This document shows, in pieces, positions 17,555 through 25,419 of a stretch of 41,941 bases of DNA. The stretch lies in contig NZ_JANUDY010000017.1 in NCBI RefSeq assembly GCF_024809975.1, positions 1 to 41,941 of the forward strand. Reading direction: 5' to 3'. Each line of letters starts with the position of its first letter. The first letter of the stretch is position 1. Below the pieces are notes generated by a model. That model had not been told where the DNA came from. It ran no database searches and saw only the letters and a program-made list of their open reading frames with translations. The DNA is from Comamonas sp. BIGb0152. GTDB lineage: Bacteria > Pseudomonadota > Gammaproteobacteria > Burkholderiales > Burkholderiaceae_C. The position numbers were made by a program, and so were the translations under genes.

Positions 17555-17818
17555 ATGAAGAAAATAAGATCGAGCACGAAAAAAGTGCGAAAATCCAAAG
17601 CACCGCTGGTTGTTTCACTACTCGTGCTCGTCTTATTTATAGTCGCTTACTGCGCATCTAATTCAATTGATAGACGAGACATCTCTGAACAAAGGCAATG
17701 CGACAATTACTGCATGACCAACTACAATCTCAAAGGCGTGTTAGAGCCGATCATAAAGAATCAAAGAACTAGGCCTGGTGCTAGTCAAGGCCCTTATAAA
17801 TGCACATGTCCTCGGTAA
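17555..17818 (+). CDS. Small single-pass membrane protein, Cys-containing
   Basis: An 87-residue protein: a very basic start (KKIRSSTKKVRKSK), one membrane helix (LVVSLLVLVLFIVAYCA, about 18-34) and a short external domain with four cysteines (QCDNYCMTNYNLKG, then YKCTCP at the end) that could form two disulfides. The basic side should stay in the cytoplasm. Base composition is AT-richer than the surroundings, and no strong ribosome site is visible. It sits alone between two 150-bp direct repeats, which suggests a small mobile or duplicated cassette. I do not recognise a family. Confidence 0.5.
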   Translation: MKKIRSSTKKVRKSKAPLVVSLLVLVLFIVAYCASNSIDRRDISEQRQCDNYCMTNYNLKGVLEPIIKNQRTRPGASQGPYKCTCPR

Positions 17819-17859
17819 TTTTTCGCGGAATTGTTAGGTTTGCTTTATATAAGCATATT

Positions 17860-17884
17860 TGTTAGGGCCGATGCAATCTTGACC
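17860..17884 (+). repeat. 25-bp repeat (second copy of 16930-16954)
   Basis: The sequence starting tgttagggccg and ending caatcttgacc is repeated here with one base change. In both places it lies upstream of a copy of the 150-bp direct repeat, so the repeated block is longer than 150 bp but diverged and length-variable in its middle. Confidence 0.65.
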
Positions 17885-18068
17885 AGCAGGTGGTGGTAAA
17901 AGCACTTGGACTTACTTCTTTTTTGAGCTGATTGTCAAAGCTGAGCAGGGGTCAAATTCCGACGAAAGTTAGCAGCCTATAGCCTTAGATTTATATGTGC
18001 GAGGCCCGTCCACCGTTCTATCTGTGGGGCGCAACCACTAATTGGCCTGCAGTGTTTGTCGTAGTGCG

Positions 18069-18218
18069 GTCGGCTTTGCAGCGGTTGCTGCCACCCGACG
18101 CATCATCGTACGCGTTCGGTCATAACCACATATCGGTCATCCGCGCACCGATGTTCGAGCCAGCCCAGTGACGGCTTTCAGGGTAGCAGCCGACGCTGAC
18201 CATCAGGGCCCTCCAAGT
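18069..18218 (+). repeat. 150-bp direct repeat, copy B
   Basis: Same-strand partner of 17011-17160, ungapped, about 89 percent identical. Together with the 25-bp element at 17860 it forms the right border of the segment holding the small membrane protein. Confidence 0.8.
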
Positions 18219-18337
18219 GACTGCTACATGTCCACTAGCGCCGTGCATGAATAGCGCTACCGACCCACTGCTGTCGTTCGAGCTGCCACCGAAAATGTCT
18301 GATGTGCAGCGGTTGCTGCCGCTGATTACAGCTGGGC

Positions 18338-19329
18338 AAGCTACCGCTCAACTGGCAGAAGGTGCTGCTGCTGTTCAAGCAGTACAGCCAGAACATGGTT
18401 TACACCTTCTTGCGCAATACGCAGCAGTCACTCAAGGGTGCGACCCCAGAGGGGCGGGCAGAGGCGCGCAAGACTCTGGCCGGCCTGCTGACGCGCCATG
18501 CCATGCCATGGCAGCCGGCGTGCTGGGCCTGCCGATGGTGAGCACCTTGCTTGCGGCGGCTTCCATGCTGGGCGTCGATGACGACGAGCCCTGGGATGCG
18601 CAGGTGGCACTGCAGAACATGCTGGCCGACGCCTTTGGCCAGAAGCCCGCCGAGGTGCTCTCGCACGGCCTGTCGCGGCTGACCCCCTGGGACATCTCGG
18701 GACGCGTCGGCTTGGACAAGCTGATCTTTCCCGATGTGCAGGAAGGCCTAGAAGGCCAGCGTCTTGGCGAGGCCGCAATGACCGCGGCGCTGGGACCGGT
18801 GGCCGCCATTGCGGTGCACGGGCTCAAGGGCCTGCAGGATATGAGCCATGGACAGTACCAGCGCGGGCTGGAAAGCATGATGCCCACCGCTGTGCGCGGG
18901 CCACTGAAGGCTTGGCGTTACCACAACGAAGGGGTCAAAGACAAATCGGGAATCGTCATTCAAGACGAGGTTGATGCAGCAGCTTTCTGGGGCCAGGCCG
19001 CCGGATTCTCTCCATCCGAGACCCGCAATGCCTTTGAAGGAAAGTCTGCGGTGATCGCACATGATCGCGCACTGATGACCAGGCGCCGCACACTGGTGGA
19101 GCAATTTGCCATGGCGGCTATGGCCAAGGATGAGGAAGGCAAGGTAGAAGCCCGGGCCGCAATTGCCAAGTTCAACGACAAGAACCCAGAGCGTCGCATC
19201 CAGCCGATGCAGTTGGCTCAGAGCGTGCGCAACCGTGAGAATCGGATTCAAGAGGCCGAGGACGGTGTCTACCTGCCGCGCAAGCGCCGCGATGCGCTCG
19301 ACGTGGGACGCTTCTCCGCTGGAGAATAA
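18338..19329 (+). pseudogene. C-terminal remnant of large phage-type protein (PLxRFG-like)
   Basis: From 18338 one frame reads KLPLNWQKVLLLFKQYSQNM, then VYTFLRNTQQSLKG. At 18496-18510 CCATG occurs three times in a row; the extra five bases throw the frame, and the next frame continues without loss (MAAGVLGLPMVSTLLAAASM to the stop at 19329). The end (RNRENRIQEAEDGVYLPRKR) and the internal PWDISGRVGLDKLIFPD segment resemble the C-terminal region of very large virion or ejection-type proteins of some phages (PLxRFG domain proteins, from memory). No start or upstream part remains, so this is a decayed prophage fragment. Confidence 0.65.
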
Positions 19330-19561
19330 AGCTGCAGGATGCGGCCTTTGTCAGTGAACGTTTGGGCGTGGTCGCGGAACTCGGAGGAGATCTTAGGCGG
19401 CGAGACGCCGAAGTAGCCGCGCTGTGCGACTAGGTGAACATCGAGCGCCGGCTGAATAGCGACGACAGCGATGAGGCCTGTTGGGGCGAGAGAGAACAAT
19501 GATTTACAGCATTTATGCACCAGTCTTTTAGACTGAGCCTCTAACCATAAGAGGTATCCCT

Positions 19562-19708
19562 TTGATAAAAATTTTGTCCCTTGCTGCGGTCGCATTGATG
19601 CTTAGCGGCTGCGCCGTTTACGGTGATGGCTACTACGACAACGGCCCTGGAAAAAAACCTCACCCCCATGGCTGCCCTCCAGGCCAAGCCAAGAAGGGTA
19701 ACTGCTGA
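19562..19708 (+). CDS. 48-residue lipoprotein
   Basis: A short gene starting with TTG at 19562 behind AAGAGGT. It has a full lipoprotein signal (MIKILSLAAVALMLSGC, cysteine 17 after L-S-G). The mature peptide has a Tyr/Gly/Asp segment (VYGDGYYDNGPG) and the end HGCPPGQAKKGNC. The CPPGQAKKG-x-C tail is a recurring feature of very small proteobacterial lipoproteins of unknown function. An intrinsic terminator follows 14 bases later. Its complete gene structure (ribosome site, signal, terminator) makes it likely real. Confidence 0.75.
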   Translation: MIKILSLAAVALMLSGCAVYGDGYYDNGPGKKPHPHGCPPGQAKKGNC

Positions 19709-19721
19709 TGCAAAAAACAAT

Positions 19722-19761
19722 GAGCCTCCCCGGTGCAGCTACGCATTAGGAAGGCTCTTTT
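19722..19761. terminator. Intrinsic terminator
   Basis: GAGCCTCCC pairs with GGAAGGCTC (one mismatch), followed by TTTT on the plus strand. It ends the small lipoprotein transcript and lies between it and the convergent glycine-rich gene. Confidence 0.65.
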
Positions 19762-19776
19762 GTTTTAGTCTAAGGG

Positions 19777-21036
19777 TCAGGTGCGGCGGCGATAGCCTAT
19801 GAATGCCAGTAACCCTGCCAACAATGCCAATGCGCAGGTGCTCAATGTCGGAACAGGAGTGGGCGTGGGATTGGGTGGGTTAACAGTGAAGCTCATGCGC
19901 ACTGTGCCCGACAAACCAGCTTGACCTGCCGCTCCTCCGTCGCCCGCTTCGGTTTCCGGGCCTCCGGCGTTGCCACCGATTGCTCCACTACCGTTGCTTC
20001 CTCCACTGCCGTCAGCACAGGCCGTCAAACTCGTGAGTACGCTACCCGAGATACCGGGTGTGCCAGATTGACCCAAGTCCCCTGTTGCACCAACCGGACC
20101 ACCTACCGGCCCTGGTTGATTGCCCGGATTTCCCAGTGGGCCGACATTTCCACCAGTGCCGCCAACTTCACCATTTCCTCCGGCTCCTCCTGCACCGCCA
20201 ATACCAGCCACCGTACCGCTGCCGCCAGGGCCACCAGCGCCGCCTAAGCCCCCTGGGCCACCTGTGCCACCTGCGCCGCCACTTCCCCCAGTGCGGTATA
20301 TATAAACGTCAGGGGGGTCGCCCACGTTGCCCATGTTTCCGCCAGGCCCACCATAACCCCCAAAGCCTCCTGTACCTCCTACACCACCCGCGCCGCCAGT
20401 ACCGCCGGCAACACCACTGCCGCCCGCGCCTCCCAAACCACCGGGGCCGCCTCCGCTCCCGTCTTTTCCTGGCCTCCCAGTTCCTCCGCGCGACGGATTG
20501 TTCGCATCGTTGGTGGCAGTAGATCCTGTGTTGCCACTTTCTCCTTTTTCTCCTGGAATACCGTTGGAACCCATCCCGCCTGGTCCGCCGGTGCCGCCTT
20601 GTGTAATACCCGCCCCGAATCCTGCACCACCTGCCCCGCCAGACCCCGCATTGCCGCCACCGCCGCCACCATTGGCCGCTACTCCCGACACTCCAGCTCC
20701 GGTGACCGAAGAAATGCCACCACCACCGGAAGAAACAGTCCCTGTGGCAGCTGCGCCGGCCATCCCGGTCTGCACCACCAGTGATGCACCGGGGCTCACA
20801 GCCAAGGTGGCCTTGCAGTAGCCGCCCCCGCCACCGCCGCCCCCGACGTAACGGCCAGACCCGAAGCCACCGCCACCACCTCCACCCCAGGCTTCAATCG
20901 TGATGCTGGTGACATTTGCGGGCACGGTACAGGTCCCGCTTTCGTTGACGCCGCTCACGCAATCCGCAGCCATTGCTTGTCCCGCATTAGCAAGGCAAAG
21001 CAGTAGGGCAACTTTCGCACTTTTGGATATCTTCAT
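19777..21036 (-). CDS. Glycine-rich, collagen/PGRS-like surface protein with IPTL-CTERM tail
   Basis: A 419-residue exported protein: signal peptide (MKISKSAKVALLLCLANAGQ, cleavage after AMA), a short non-repetitive domain with two cysteines (DCVSGVNESGTCTVPANVTS), then about 300 residues of GG-x and G-x-P type repeats (GGAGGPGG, GIPGEKGESGNTGS), and the C-terminal VPTLSTCALALLAGLLAFIG plus YRRRT. That tail fits the IPTL-CTERM sorting signal: PTL motif, membrane helix, basic end. The protein is probably held at the cell surface. Glycine content suggests a flexible or polyproline-II-like structure. It lies downstream of another sorted protein on the same strand but with a terminator between. 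Confidence 0.8.
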   Translation of the reverse strand: MKISKSAKVALLLCLANAGQAMAADCVSGVNESGTCTVPANVTSITIEAWGGGGGGGFGSGRYVGGGGGGGGYCKATLAVSPGASLVVQTGMAGAAATGTVSSGGGGISSVTGAGVSGVAANGGGGGGNAGSGGAGGAGFGAGITQGGTGGPGGMGSNGIPGEKGESGNTGSTATNDANNPSRGGTGRPGKDGSGGGPGGLGGAGGSGVAGGTGGAGGVGGTGGFGGYGGPGGNMGNVGDPPDVYIYRTGGSGGAGGTGGPGGLGGAGGPGGSGTVAGIGGAGGAGGNGEVGGTGGNVGPLGNPGNQPGPVGGPVGATGDLGQSGTPGISGSVLTSLTACADGSGGSNGSGAIGGNAGGPETEAGDGGAAGQAGLSGTVRMSFTVNPPNPTPTPVPTLSTCALALLAGLLAFIGYRRRT

Positions 21037-21267
21037 TGTTTCCTCTTATAAGCATAGGGGCGCTACCACTCTAGTTGGCTATGTTGCGAATCCATAAGAG
21101 GCGAAACCTTCACGTTGCACCTGAACCAGCTAGATGATCGGGCTGAGAATGCATCTGCGAATGTCGGACTCGGTCACATGCTGATCACATCATCAGCAGC
21201 AGCATCTCGGCGCGATGATCTAGAGCCTGCACATTGAAAAAAGCGTGCCCGGTCAGTACCTGGCCCG

Positions 21268-21307
21268 GGTCATGAAAGAGCATTCAGAAGCACCGAGCTT
21301 CATGACC
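21268..21307. promoter_or_regulatory. Inverted repeat upstream of glycine-rich gene
   Basis: GGTCATGAA (21268-21276) and TTCATGACC (21299-21307) form 9-bp perfect arms around 22 bases, about 230 bp upstream of the glycine-rich start. It could be an operator or only an RNA hairpin in the tail of the upstream transcript; no T-run follows. Confidence 0.3.
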
Positions 21308-21342
21308 AGTTCAATCACTGGGGCAGTCAGCGATAACTGGAT

Positions 21343-21370
21343 AAAAAAATCGTCTCCTGTTGGAGACGAT
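21343..21370 (-). terminator. Intrinsic terminator of the DUF11 gene
   Basis: On the minus strand ATCGTCTCC-AACA-GGAGACGAT is a perfect 9-bp stem followed directly by seven T residues. It lies 45 bases past the stop of the DUF11 gene. Confidence 0.85.
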
Positions 21371-21414
21371 TCCTTGTACCTCGATAAGTCTTTATGCCCT
21401 GAGGCTTCTACCTA

Positions 21415-23334
21415 TCACTGGCCGCGTTGGCGACGGCGCAGTGCAAATGTACCGATACCGGCACTCAATGCGCCCAACAGCGCCAAGCCAGCCAGATCCA
21501 ATGCGGGAACTGGTGTGGCAGAGCCGGGGGTGGCGATGGCGCTATTGGCAGTCGCACTGTTGTTGGCCGGGGTGGGGTCATCAATGCCCGCTGGAGCCGC
21601 GATGCTTGCCGTGCTGGCCAGCGAACCGGTGGCGTTTGCAGCGACCTTGGCGGTGACGGTGTAGGTCACGCTGGCGCCGACGGGCAGGTTGACCGTGTCG
21701 TTGATGTTGCCGCTGCCCGATGCACTGCAGGTGCCGCCGCCCGCACCCACACAGGTCCAGGTGGCATCCGTCAGCGCGGCAGGCAGGGTATTGGTGACCG
21801 TGGCGCCCGTGGCTTCCACAGGGCCGGCGTTGCTGGCGGTGATGGTATAGGTCACCGTGGCACCGGGTGCTACGCTGGTCGCGGCACTGGCGTTGGTGAT
21901 AGACAGATCGGCATTCGGAGGCTCACCCGTGCAGGCTGCGGTGACATAGAAGTCAGCAATGGCACCCAAGGCGCATGTGCCGCCGGCGCAATCGTTGGTT
22001 TCTTGCCCGCCATCCAGGCGGAAGCCGACGGTGTTGTTGCCGCGTGCAAAACCAAGCGCTGTCGTCGTTGTATAGGTTGAGAATGCACCGTAGCCATTGG
22101 GCAGATACACGGGTCCCGCAGGCGTTTCCGCACCAGCTGCGGGCTTCACATAGACGGAGCTTCCGTAGTCATCAAATGCAAACCGCCCGGTGAGCTTGAT
22201 GCTGGCCAAATCGACATTGCTGCCGACATTGACGGGCTGGTTCATCACGAACGTTGAGCCGTCCTGAATGCCACGGGACTGTCCGGTAGCCGCTGGGTAA
22301 GGCACACCCGGAATGTCGGTGCTGGCAGGGTTTGTCGTTCCAGGGCTGATCCAGCGAGCGTCAGTGGCCGTTGCCAGCGTTGCTGGATCGAAGTAGCTGC
22401 GATACCGGTAGCTGTCAAACAGAGGCTGCTCGACGTTCTCCAGCGCGGTGCCTGCCGCATTCATTCGCTGTGCCCATTTCCAGTCTCTCGCGTTGGTGGT
22501 GAATGGGCCCACGCGGACTTCATCACCGGCCAGGCTGCCCGCAGGGCAACTCAAAGCCACCGCCGGTTGCGCTGGCGGCTCATTCTGGCAATCGGCTGTG
22601 ATTTCAATATCTGCCATCAATCCCGTGGGATTGCCTTGCGAAGTGGTGGGAGCAGAAAAGGCATTCTGTACCGCGAAGCCAATGGTGTTATCGCCGTAGT
22701 AAAAGCCCAAGCCACTAGCGCTGCTATCTAGGTTGATCGTTCCTGGGGATGCGTAGGAAGTACCCAGATTCTGGGTTTGCAGCCAGTCGCTGGCGCCCGA
22801 AGGGGGGGTGGAAGGACGTACCACGAACTGCGTATTGTCATCAAAGCCGCCTACACCACGCACTCGGATCGTGGCCAGGTTGACGTTGCTGGCGATATTG
22901 ATAGTGTCGTTGTAGATAAAAGTAGCGCGACCATTGACCCAGGCGCCATTGGCGGTATCTCCATTGGTGATCACTGCAGGGTAGGTGCCAGTGCCTGTAT
23001 TGCCGCCGTTTGCATTGCCTTCCACAAAGCTTGCATCACCAAACGACAGCCATTTGCCAGCAAAGGGTTGACCATTGAGCGAGCCTGAGCTTGCGCCATG
23101 AGTTTCAGTGGCCGGGTTGAACCAGCCGTTCCATTGGTAGTCTTCCCGAATGGTGGCCGCTGCGCCAGTGGGTGCGCTTACGTAACGCGCATCAGTAGAC
23201 CAGTTCGATGCGGACGCGGTGCTGACCCGCAGTGGCACTCCGCAGGTCAAGCTGGCAGCTTGCACGCTGGAGGCTGCTGCCATCCCCACCAAGGACACCG
23301 CAATAAACGCGGCTTGTCTATGAATTGCATTCAT
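21415..23334 (-). CDS. Secreted surface protein: duplicated module, DUF11 domain, C-terminal sorting tail
   Basis: A 639-residue exported protein with a signal peptide (FIAVSLVGMAAASSVQA). Two related modules of about 220 residues follow (about 30-250 and 260-470). Each holds an Asn/Asp-rich beta pattern and pairs such as NIASNVNLATIRVRGVGGFD and NVGSNVDLASIKLTGRFAFD, then YYGDNTIGFAV and ARGNNTVGFRL. A DUF11 domain comes next (about 478-600: DLSITNASAATSVAPGATV, SNAGPVEATGATVTNTLP). The tail PVPALDLAGLALLGALSAGI plus RRRQRGQ resembles an IPTL-CTERM signal with the motif altered. The protein is probably cell-surface attached; ligand-binding or adhesive function is guesswork. Confidence 0.8.
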   Translation of the reverse strand: MNAIHRQAAFIAVSLVGMAAASSVQAASLTCGVPLRVSTASASNWSTDARYVSAPTGAAATIREDYQWNGWFNPATETHGASSGSLNGQPFAGKWLSFGDASFVEGNANGGNTGTGTYPAVITNGDTANGAWVNGRATFIYNDTINIASNVNLATIRVRGVGGFDDNTQFVVRPSTPPSGASDWLQTQNLGTSYASPGTINLDSSASGLGFYYGDNTIGFAVQNAFSAPTTSQGNPTGLMADIEITADCQNEPPAQPAVALSCPAGSLAGDEVRVGPFTTNARDWKWAQRMNAAGTALENVEQPLFDSYRYRSYFDPATLATATDARWISPGTTNPASTDIPGVPYPAATGQSRGIQDGSTFVMNQPVNVGSNVDLASIKLTGRFAFDDYGSSVYVKPAAGAETPAGPVYLPNGYGAFSTYTTTTALGFARGNNTVGFRLDGGQETNDCAGGTCALGAIADFYVTAACTGEPPNADLSITNASAATSVAPGATVTYTITASNAGPVEATGATVTNTLPAALTDATWTCVGAGGGTCSASGSGNINDTVNLPVGASVTYTVTAKVAANATGSLASTASIAAPAGIDDPTPANNSATANSAIATPGSATPVPALDLAGLALLGALSAGIGTFALRRRQRGQ

Positions 23335-23785
23335 CTGAAAAACTCCATCCTCGTTGTTATCAATAAAACTAGATCTACCTACCTATTGCAATTGCAAAAA
23401 TCTATTTTGATTTCTCATTAGCTATTTTTATAGGTGCTGAAGGAATTGTGATTCATGAGAATCTAGCAGCAAATTCAGATGATGCATTTTGCTTAAATTT
23501 AAAATTATTTGGTAAATTGAAAACTTTTGGAAATAATCAATTTATATTTCTCAATATTTGTGATTTGTCATTGTAATTTTTAATGCTTTGGCACTTGCTG
23601 AGGATCGCGTAATATATTTACGGCAATTTTTGCACCTGTCTTCTATTGGGTGCCTCTACGCTTCCTGTCAATGCCATAGCTACACATTGTTTGTCTGGTA
23701 GCGCCAACAGGGCACGCTACGCAAAGCGCAGGAGAAATTAAAGTAATCCTGGCTCCGGATAGCGTCGCGGGTCTGCGCGCAATAT
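23335..23785. promoter_or_regulatory. AT-rich divergent intergenic region
   Basis: About 450 bp between the DUF11 gene (minus) and the response regulator (plus). The part from about 23340 to 23620 is strikingly AT-rich compared with the GC-rich flanks and has many A/T tracts (for example aaatttaaaattatttgg). Such regions are typical binding places for xenogeneic silencers and hold promoters. No single clear promoter pair can be chosen. Confidence 0.55.
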
Positions 23786-24634
23786 ATGAATAATAGTGAA
23801 CTCAAAATCCCTGATGTGGTGATCGTTGATCGCGATTCACAACAGCTTCGTCTGTTGGTAAGCGCGCTTCGTAGTAGCTCTTATAACGTCAGGGTCATAG
23901 AAAATGAGAGTCAAGTTTATAGTCGTATTCTTTTGCAGGCTCCAGATCTGGTGTTGATGGATGTGCAGGCGACTGATGGAAATAATATAAAGACGGCAAA
24001 ATTGCTCAAAGAAAATTCATCAACTCGGTATGTGCCTATTATATTTGTATCCACTTTGACTGATGAAAATGACCGATTGCTTGCTCTTCGGGCCGGTGCA
24101 GTTGACTATATTTTGAAGCCATATTATGTGGACGAAGTGCTCGAACGCATCCGCATACATATTGCATTGGCACGAAATAAGACGGATTTTGTCCGTAGCC
24201 TGGGTGGGGAGGCTATTTCTCTGAATGCGCAGTTAGAGGTTCTGCCAATTAATGTCAGCATCAAACAGGTAGCCACCGAATTCATTCTGGCTCATATCAG
24301 TGATTATGAGCTAAAGGGCAGTGATGTTGCTGCAGGCTTGGGTATGTCCATACATCGCTTGAATATGGTTTTTGAAGCTGCTACTGGAGGGACTGTCTTT
24401 GATTTTATTCGCAAGGAGCGGATGGAAAGAGCCGCTAAAATGTTGGTGTCAGGTTCGCTGGGGGTAGCAGATATTGCAGTGGCAGTGGGTTATCCCAATC
24501 CCAGTAATTTTTCCACCGAGTTCAAGAAGTTCTGGAAAAAATCACCTAATCAGTACCGTATGGCTTGGTTTGGCGATGCTACGCTGCAAGTAAGCCAGCA
24601 CCCTGAACTGAAAAGGGACATTGAAGCGAGGTAG
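23786..24634 (+). CDS. Response regulator, receiver plus AraC-type DNA-binding domain
   Basis: A 282-residue two-domain regulator. The receiver (about 10-130) has the acidic pair D15/D17 (VVIVDRDSQQ), phosphorylatable D59 (LVLMDVQ), the S/T position in FVSTLTD and K111 (YILKPYY). The AraC-type double helix-turn-helix is at about 165-270, with GSDVAAGLGMSIHRLNMVFE and VADIAVAVGYPNPSNFSTEF, KKFWKKSPNQYR. A weak, non-consensus ribosome site precedes the ATG. The histidine kinase on the opposite strand 785 bp away is its probable partner, and the divergent DUF11 surface gene a possible target. Confidence 0.88.
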   Translation: MNNSELKIPDVVIVDRDSQQLRLLVSALRSSSYNVRVIENESQVYSRILLQAPDLVLMDVQATDGNNIKTAKLLKENSSTRYVPIIFVSTLTDENDRLLALRAGAVDYILKPYYVDEVLERIRIHIALARNKTDFVRSLGGEAISLNAQLEVLPINVSIKQVATEFILAHISDYELKGSDVAAGLGMSIHRLNMVFEAATGGTVFDFIRKERMERAAKMLVSGSLGVADIAVAVGYPNPSNFSTEFKKFWKKSPNQYRMAWFGDATLQVSQHPELKRDIEAR

Positions 24635-25419
24635 AGTAATATTTGAGCGGCAATCCAACCTGCTGGGCGCGTATGTGCTCAACCAGGTCCCTATTTGGCT
24701 TTAGGCATCACCGAGCAGCAAGTCGCCCTTCCAGTGGCGAGGAACTGCCCGATCTTCGACAGAGGCTGGGCATTCGCTGATAGGCACTGCTTAAACGACG
24801 CGGCCACTTCAAAGCGCAACTAACACTGGGGCGTCACACTAAACAATTGGTGCGATTGCCCAGGGCACTTATCAGGGAACTGGTGGGCGTTCAGGGTCGC
24901 TGTCTGTCCCATGCATCAGAGTGCCGAAGCGACATGATATGACCCGGGTCCCCTAGATTTATGGTTCGAGTCCAATCGCGCTTACCAAATCTTCCCTTGG
25001 AAAAGAACCAGACTTCAGAATACCAGGGATCTGTTGGAAAACCTGTCTGAGGCTTCTATTTGAACAAACCGCCTTCAGGGTGGTTTTGCGTTTCCGACGC
25101 CTACCGCAGCTCCGACTGGGATTTGTGCAACAACGCCGCTGTGAAGCGTAAAACGTACCGCACGGCAACTGGTGGCAATGACTGATTCGGGTAGCAGTAG
25201 TCATGACTATTCTTGAGTTGAAAGACTGCAATCAGCTGCCAACACCAGTCGTTGGATGCAACCTTTCCTGAAGTGCCATTTCAGCAGCCTAGCTGACTGA
25301 TAATTGAATGGCCTAGCACTTCGAAGACCGCTTTGCGCGTAGCGGGTTCATTTCGATAGAGCCGGTCCAGGCTTGAGCAATGGCCATTTGGATGATCAAG
25401 GCTTCAAATTGCCGATGCG
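24635..25419. other. 785-bp interval without convincing genes
   Basis: The response regulator and the sensor kinase genes converge on this gap. Open frames on either strand lack domains. A stretch near 25217-25240 (gagttgaaagactgcaatcag) echoes the 43-bp dispersed repeat. No terminator with a T-run is evident. Confidence 0.45.

Noticed and set aside
17820..17890. GTTAGGT and GTTAGGGC, and GTTAGGC at about 41141, looked like the ends of integron attC sites.
   Set aside because: No matching YYYAAC-type start and no imperfect inverted-repeat core lie upstream at a suitable distance, and no integron integrase is in the window.
19921..20821. Several proline-rich open frames on the plus strand.
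   Set aside because: They are antisense shadows of the glycine-rich gene, whose GGN codons read as CC-rich proline codons on the other strand.
24959..25231. A 90-codon minus-strand frame between the two-component genes.
   Set aside because: Composition is Arg/Cys/Ser-rich without a domain, and it contains repeat-like sequence; it looks like non-coding DNA.
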